Source: Climacteris rufus
Lineage: Eukaryota; Chordata; Aves; Passeriformes; Climacteridae
DNA: 64,000 nt
Reading direction: 5' to 3'
Assembly: GCA_013398175.1 (NCBI GenBank)
Contig: VZRZ01002444.1
Location: 512,019-576,018, forward strand
Below the pieces are notes generated by a model. That model made no database searches, had not been told where the DNA came from, and was given only the letters and a program-made list of their open reading frames with translations. Numbering within the stretch: position 1 is the first letter of the stretch; each line of letters starts with the position of its first letter. The position numbers were made by a program, and so were the translations under genes. Shown here one piece after another: positions 58,481 to 64,000 of the stretch.

Positions 58481-61400
58481 TGGCAAAGTTTTTGCCTCTG
58501 CAGCTGAATACACATGGGACTGAGGAATTTAAAGCTGTTTAGTTCTGGAAGAGAAGTAGGATTAAAGCTATGGAGAGGGCAGGGATCTATTCTGTATTTG
58601 ATTAGGAGTTTTATGATGCAAAGAAGCTTTAGGGAATGCTTCAACTCTCCGTGCACAGGATTATACACACCACTGTATTAATTATTAGTATTAGAATAAC
58701 ACCTAAAAACCCCAGCAGCATACAGAGCCCTCCTGCTCTGTATATTTTGTGTTTGAGTCAAACCCTTGCTGAAGTGACCCAGGATCTGAGCTCACTGATC
58801 CCTGGGGTCTGGAAATGGCCCCTGGAAGGGATGGCTGTACCCAGTGAAGGTGCTCAGGAGCTTCCAGGGATCCCTCAGTGCTGCTGTGAATCAGGGCAGC
58901 CCCAAACGAGGCACAGGAAGAAGCTGATTTCTGAGCCACGGTCAAATAAGGATGAAATTACCCTGAATCACCCCAGTGCAGCCACAAATCTTTCCCAAAG
59001 GAAATCTCAGGCAGGGGTTGATGAGTGTTTCCAAAAAAAGATCTTGCCTACAGACCTGATGTCATCCTTTGCCCAGATTCCTGCAGCAGGTCCCTGAGAG
59101 CAGATGCAGCATTTCTCCCTGCCAAGGTACCACTTTGCAGGGGATTCTTGTGACCCTGGGGAGTAGCACTGAGCCTGGGAGTGCTGTGGTGCTCAGGGTG
59201 CTTTTCCCACACAGGGTTTGCTTTATCTCAGGTACCCAGCTCCCTAAAAACACTCAGCTCCTTGCAGCAATCCCACAGCCTGCCCCGAGTCCTTTTGGCA
59301 AGCCTCAGTCACATCTGGGCTTATTTTGAACGTGGTGCTGAGCAGAAACACAGCCCTTCCTTTGCCAAAAGCCAAAGCATCCTCAGCAGGGGAGAAAAAA
59401 CCAAGCCCGCAGAAGCTTCAGGGGGCTTGGATTCAGTCAGTCCTTGGAGTCAGGGAAGGTGAGACAGACCTGGTGCAAAAAGAGAGATGCTCCCAGGAGC
59501 CCAGCACCTCCTGCCTCTCTCACCAGGTCTCAGGGATGAAACCACAGAAAAACAGCAGAAAATCAATCCAGTGAAAAGAGGTGTTTTTCCTGCCAGGGGA
59601 ATGACTTGCCCAGCTCACAGACTGCACATGGAGAAACAGTTTCCAAAGCTGCTGAACTGAGAAGCTGAGGGTCAGGGTGGCTCCTGGTAGGAGCAGGGCT
59701 GGAAGGAGATGGCCATGAAGGGCCAATACACTGCACACCCCTTCATCATCCACCTGCCCCTCCAAGTCTTGTTTTTGGGAAAAGGAAGAATTTGGAAACT
59801 CCCAGTCCCAGAGGATCCAGGCAGTTACCAGGCTTTCCTCCCCTGACCTGTCCCATCACACTCCTTTTCTAAAGTGCCTTTTAGCAGCACAATTAATAGA
59901 CAAAAAGGGATGGGGAGGGGAAAAAAAAAAAAAAGGCAGCAGCAAAAGGGGCCCAAGCAGCAGTTGGGTGCAGGGACTGTGCAACCAACACTCCCTCATC
60001 AATTCCATCCTTGGGGAAGCCACCAGACTCTGGATGCAGGGAAGGGAAGCTGCTCTGTATGCACAACCCACCCCTCATCTGCGCCGGCTTTATCATGGTA
60101 ATACCGGAGCCCAGTCTGGTGGCAATAATCTCCTCATTCTCTGCCATTTCCTCACGGGGGTAAAGATCATGGAGCATTAACACAACGGATGTGCACTTTG
60201 AACCAGAAGCTGTTCCCTGGGCTATAAATCAGTGCCTGCCACTGCAGCACAATGGCCCTGAAATTAATTACTCTGTCGCTTTGCCAAAGGGAAAGCGCCC
60301 TGTGCCGCTGCGGATGCAGGCACCGGCAGGAACACAGCCCTGGGGACAGCCCTGGGGTGGCTGCAGCCACAGCCGGTGCCTTCCTGCCTGCCAGGGGCAA
60401 AGCCTCTCTGCCACACCTCCCCTGAAACCTCTGCTGCCACTCGACTGTAGCTGGGATGCTCTGTCCTGCTCCCTCCTCACCCCCCCGGTGCTGCTGGAGC
60501 TTCGGGAGAGCAATAAAAATATCAAATTGTGCCATGGAGCCCGGGCATTCATCTTGGGGTAAATCCCCATGGTGTTCATCCCTGTGCTGATCCAATCAGC
60601 TCTCCCCAAAAAAATCTGCTTTCCACAGGCTTGAAGATGGCCTGCAGTGTACAGACTGGATTTACAGGGAGTGCAGGCATAAAGAACAAGCTGAGAGCCA
60701 AAAATGGCAGGGAAGGACTGGGTTCTTTGCATTAAAACCTGCAAAACACAAGACATTTCTAACCATTCTCAAATTAAAGTCATCCACTCTTTTTACTCTT
60801 TTCCCATTCTTTCTCAGAGGCATAAAGAAAGGGAACAGGGAAGACACACCAGGTCTGAAATCTGGGTGATCTCTGGGAATCTCTCAGTCCCCAATAACAG
60901 CCGGAGATGGTTGTCCATTGGTCTTTGTTGCCCCAATTTGCCTCTCCACATTCACCAGAAAGTCTCCTGACACTGTGGGAGACTGCATGTGTGCTGCTGC
61001 ATGCCCACAAATACACATTTTCCCCTCTGACCCTTCTGGCTGAAGCTCTCTGCCAGCAGACACCCCTCAAATGACACACTGACCCCCTGAACAGCCATCA
61101 CACATCCAGGAAGACAAGGCAGTGCAGCGGGTGTGCTGGCACTGCCAGGTGGGAGCAGTGCCCAGAGGGAATCTGGCTGTGCAGAGCAGGGTTGCCCCCA
61201 GGCTGCTCTCCTTCCACATCTCCTGCTGTCCTACGAGATGCTATTTATGAGAAACACAAACCTGCTTTCCCTTCCCCACAGCCAAAAAGGTCACATCAAG
61301 TGAGCGCTGAAGATTTCCAGCTCGAACAGACTGTTCGGGGGTTGTTTGCAGTAAATTTTCTGTATTTTTTTTTTTTACATCTCGAGAACTGGCACAGCAG

Positions 61401-62814
61401 AGCCCATACACAACATTTAGTCCTTGTCTCACATGAGACACAAGAAAGAAAAATGCAGTTGGTGCCCAGTCCATTCAGAGCATCTCCTGCCTGACTTCCA
61501 GATCCTCCTCCCCCTGCAAACTCTCACTCAGTGCCAGGGCTGGCAGTGCCACCCATCCATCTGCCCATCCCAGCAGGAGGGCTGCTCCTCTGACACAGCA
61601 GCCGTGATGAGAAGCCAAAAGCCTCGCTGCCTTTGGGAACAGGACCAGCAAAATTTATGTGAAAATGAGACCTAAAAACACTGGTGCTAATGGAAGGGAG
61701 AGGTTGTACAGCACAAATAAAAATACGATCCGAGTGATGCCGAGTAGAATGGCAGCATCCATCAGTTCTGAGATGTTTGCTTCAAAGCAGAGGCTCTGGC
61801 TATTAGTTTCACCACCATTACAAAAGGGAAAAGGGAAATTACAGCACTTTTTCAGCCTGGTTTCCTTCCTGCCTGTGCAACCCATCCTTCTATTTAGTAA
61901 AAGGTGTAAAAGGACAAAGAAAGATGAACCGACCAACCAAAGCACAGGCCACAATAAAGCAAGGTCATTTATTAAGAGATATTTACATTTTGGGAAAGAA
62001 AACTAAAAGTATTCCAAATGAGCAGGAGTTTTTAGCTGCTACTCCCCTCTCCATCCCTGATGCAGTCCAGCACTGACAGCTCAATGAATAACACCCTGCA
62101 TCCCTTTGCACCTGGATAAAACCTGGTTAGGCAATGTCTCTTGGGAACCTCCAGCTGAGCTCTGCTGCTCCACAGCACAGTGTTTGCAATAAAATAAAAA
62201 AGGTTTCCTCAGAAAATTGGGGTAGGAAAGATGGAAAAGCCTGGGAATTCACCATGGCAAAACCTGCCAGGACACGCCAGCACCAGCTTCCCCATCAAAA
62301 TATAATTTCAGGGCAATTCCCCCAGAGAAACCTCTTTTCCTGTCATTTGCTATCACAGTGTTAATTCTTTCTATTCTGACACTCCCTAATTGGGACAGAA
62401 CCCAAAGCATTTTGGACCCTTGCAGGAAAATCTCTAATAGCTGTTTATAGCTGATCTGTTGGAGTGAAAATAAAAGCCCTGCGCTCAGCAAGGCGAGGAA
62501 CATCTCGCCTCTACGCTGCCATTTTTAGCTCCCCGAAGGTACACGAGTACTCGGAGGCAGAGCCTGGGGAAGGGCCCACTTGTCATCCACAGAGTAACAG
62601 ATATTGATGGAGGAGGGAAAGCCAAAGCCCCACCTGTCTGTGGGGACGCTGTGATGAACAGCAGAGCATCTTCTCAGAAGATATTTCATTTAAATTAAAC
62701 CCTGTTTTCTGGTCACACATCCTTGGTGACATGAACTGGTGTGACCACTTTACAAATCACTTTTTTACTCTGAGGGTAGACTAGATCCAAAAGGAAAAAT
62801 CCTTTCTCACCACT
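58481..62814. other. Non-coding DNA, no gene recognised
   Basis: No exon is recognised. The segment 60080-60290 (ggctttatcatggtaatacc, ggcaataatctcctcatt, agatcatggagcattaac, ctgaaattaattactctgtc) looks enhancer-like and keeps CpGs. Homopolymers include 14 A at 59921-59934 and 12 T at 61365-61376. Frames such as 60268-60756 (-, 162 codons) have no domain. Confidence 0.55.
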
Positions 62815-62871
62815 GAGTTGAACCTGATGATCCTTACAGGTCCCTTCCAACTTGAGGTATTTTACAATACT
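62815..62871 (+). mobile_element. CR1 LINE fragment (3' end)
   Basis: The text gagttgaacctgatgatcct, tacaggtcccttccaacttg, aggtattttacaatac parallels the sense CR1 3' end (ggttggactcgatgatcctt, gggtcccttccaactcggga, tattctatgatt). The terminal repeat is decayed to ttttacaatac. It is a short, old, 5'-truncated copy on the + strand. Confidence 0.75.
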
Positions 62872-64000
62872 AGGAGAGTTCTTGCTGCTGGAGGCATTTT
62901 TGGGGCCCAGAGGAGCTGTTGCTGCCCAAAGCCCTGTCTCCCTCCCAGTTGGCACATCCAGGCTTTGCTATCCCTGCAGACACCCTGTTCTGCACCTCGG
63001 GACTGATGCACCTCAAAGCAGCTCCCCGACAAGCAGGAAAAGTACATTTTTAATTAAGTGATTTTGGCTAAAGTTTTTATAACCAAAAGGCCCCAGAACA
63101 AGAACAAAAGCTTCCTTTCAGGCAAAATAAATGTTTGATGAGGTATTTAATCAAAACCAGCACAACACTGAGGGAAGGAATAAGGAATTGTGCCAAGATG
63201 GCCTATTGCTGCATTTTGGAGTACAGTAGATCCCCCAGCTCAGGTCTCTCAGGACAAGGCTCTCTTGTCCCTCAGGACATCACCCCCTGACTGTCCTGCC
63301 ACTCCCACCCCAGCATTCTGGTTTCACAAGGGACAATGATCAAACCCTGGGCTTTCCTCAGACATCCACAGAGAGCAGGACTGGTCCCTTATGGGGGACC
63401 CGGAGATGGTCCCAGGGAGGACCCACTCTGCAGGGCTCCACCAGCCCCTCACCTTCTCAAACCAAGGCTGCTTCTTCCAAGCCCCAACGCAGCAGATGAA
63501 CGCAGGCAGCTGACTGTGCTTAGAGGGACCTCACACCTCTTCATCCACTGGAGAGGCTGCTCCTTATCCCCTTCAGCAAGTGACCCATGCAAGCATCACG
63601 TCTCATCCTGCCCTCCCAAAACCCTGTATCAAAGACCTGCCTTGAATATATATATTACAATTTTTTTCTTCTAATAATAAAACATTTAGTTCTAGGTCAC
63701 TAAGCAGAGGAGATGGAAGAGGAGAGGGAGAGCAGCTCTGATCTCTTTTGCAGCTTTTTATAGAGAAATGTTCTGCTTAACTGCCTTTCTGAAAAAAAAC
63801 CCTGTCCATGGAATAAATGGGGACTGGCCCTCAGCCAAGGCTGCCCAGCTTCAACCTGCTGGTGTTATCAGCTCTGGGGGCTCACTAGTAGCCAAAGGTA
63901 AGTAGTAATTTAAAGGGCTGGTGTAAAACCACATTTTCCCTGGCTGGAAGAGCTGGATATCCACAGGAGAGCTGAACAGCCCCAAAAACATCCATCTGGG
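62872..64000. other. Non-coding DNA to window end
   Basis: Nothing coding is recognised. An AT-rich patch at 63040-63180 and tatatata-like text near 63646-63680 are unremarkable. The 112-codon + frame at 63336-63674 has no domain. Confidence 0.6.

Noticed and set aside
1..64000. Bacterial or phage features, CRISPR arrays, rRNA, integrated viral genes
   Set aside because: I looked for spaced direct repeats, ribosomal RNA text, operon-like frames and pol- or env-like translations and found none.

Overview
The window looks like vertebrate nuclear DNA, most likely from a bird. The main evidence is a small number of truncated, CR1-type LINE 3' ends. They carry the familiar 3'-terminal block (seen on + as ggtttgggttggaagggacc, or in sense as gatgatctttaaggtccctt) and ATTCTATG-like or TATCC-like tails. 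Other interspersed repeats are few, CpG is depleted except in two islands, and there is no compact gene packing. Turtle or crocodilian DNA also carries CR1 and cannot be formally excluded by eye. I found no complete protein-coding gene, rRNA, tRNA, CRISPR array, operon or virus-like gene. The open frames present are short, carry no domain I recognise, and behave like chance frames.

Layout. (1) Bases 1-20,690 are non-coding DNA with almost no recognisable transposons. Several AT-rich blocks look like conserved enhancers, the best at about 16.5-17.0 kb. By eye the + strand carries more A than T and more C than G, which fits a minus-strand transcription unit. (2) Bases 20,690-22,335 are a strong CpG island interrupted by a 761-base assembly gap (21,278-22,038). 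On the minus strand the left gap edge reads into a candidate first-exon end at 21,233 followed by a good splice donor (TAG|GTAAGC). The right gap edge is a GC-rich 22-bp tandem repeat. The simplest reading is a promoter and first exon of a minus-strand gene whose long first intron fills the left third. The gene cannot be named from what is visible. (3) Bases 22,336-41,300 are moderately GC-rich non-coding DNA with several candidate regulatory blocks (about 26.3-26.6, 27.0-27.2 and 36.2-36.6 kb), a (GT)n microsatellite and three CR1 pieces. (4) Bases 41,300-41,820 are a second, smaller CpG-rich island with a 12-bp minisatellite. (5) Bases 41,820-64,000 are non-coding DNA in which AT-rich, homeodomain-motif-rich blocks alternate with GC-rich spacer, plus three more CR1 pieces.

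Taken together, a CpG-island promoter, a transposon-poor flank and many homeodomain-motif-rich blocks suggest the regulatory territory of a developmental gene. That is inference, and a cross-species alignment would decide it. I did not find a convincing new biological system. The most useful leads are the gap-interrupted promoter, its two GC-rich minisatellites and the candidate enhancer clusters.
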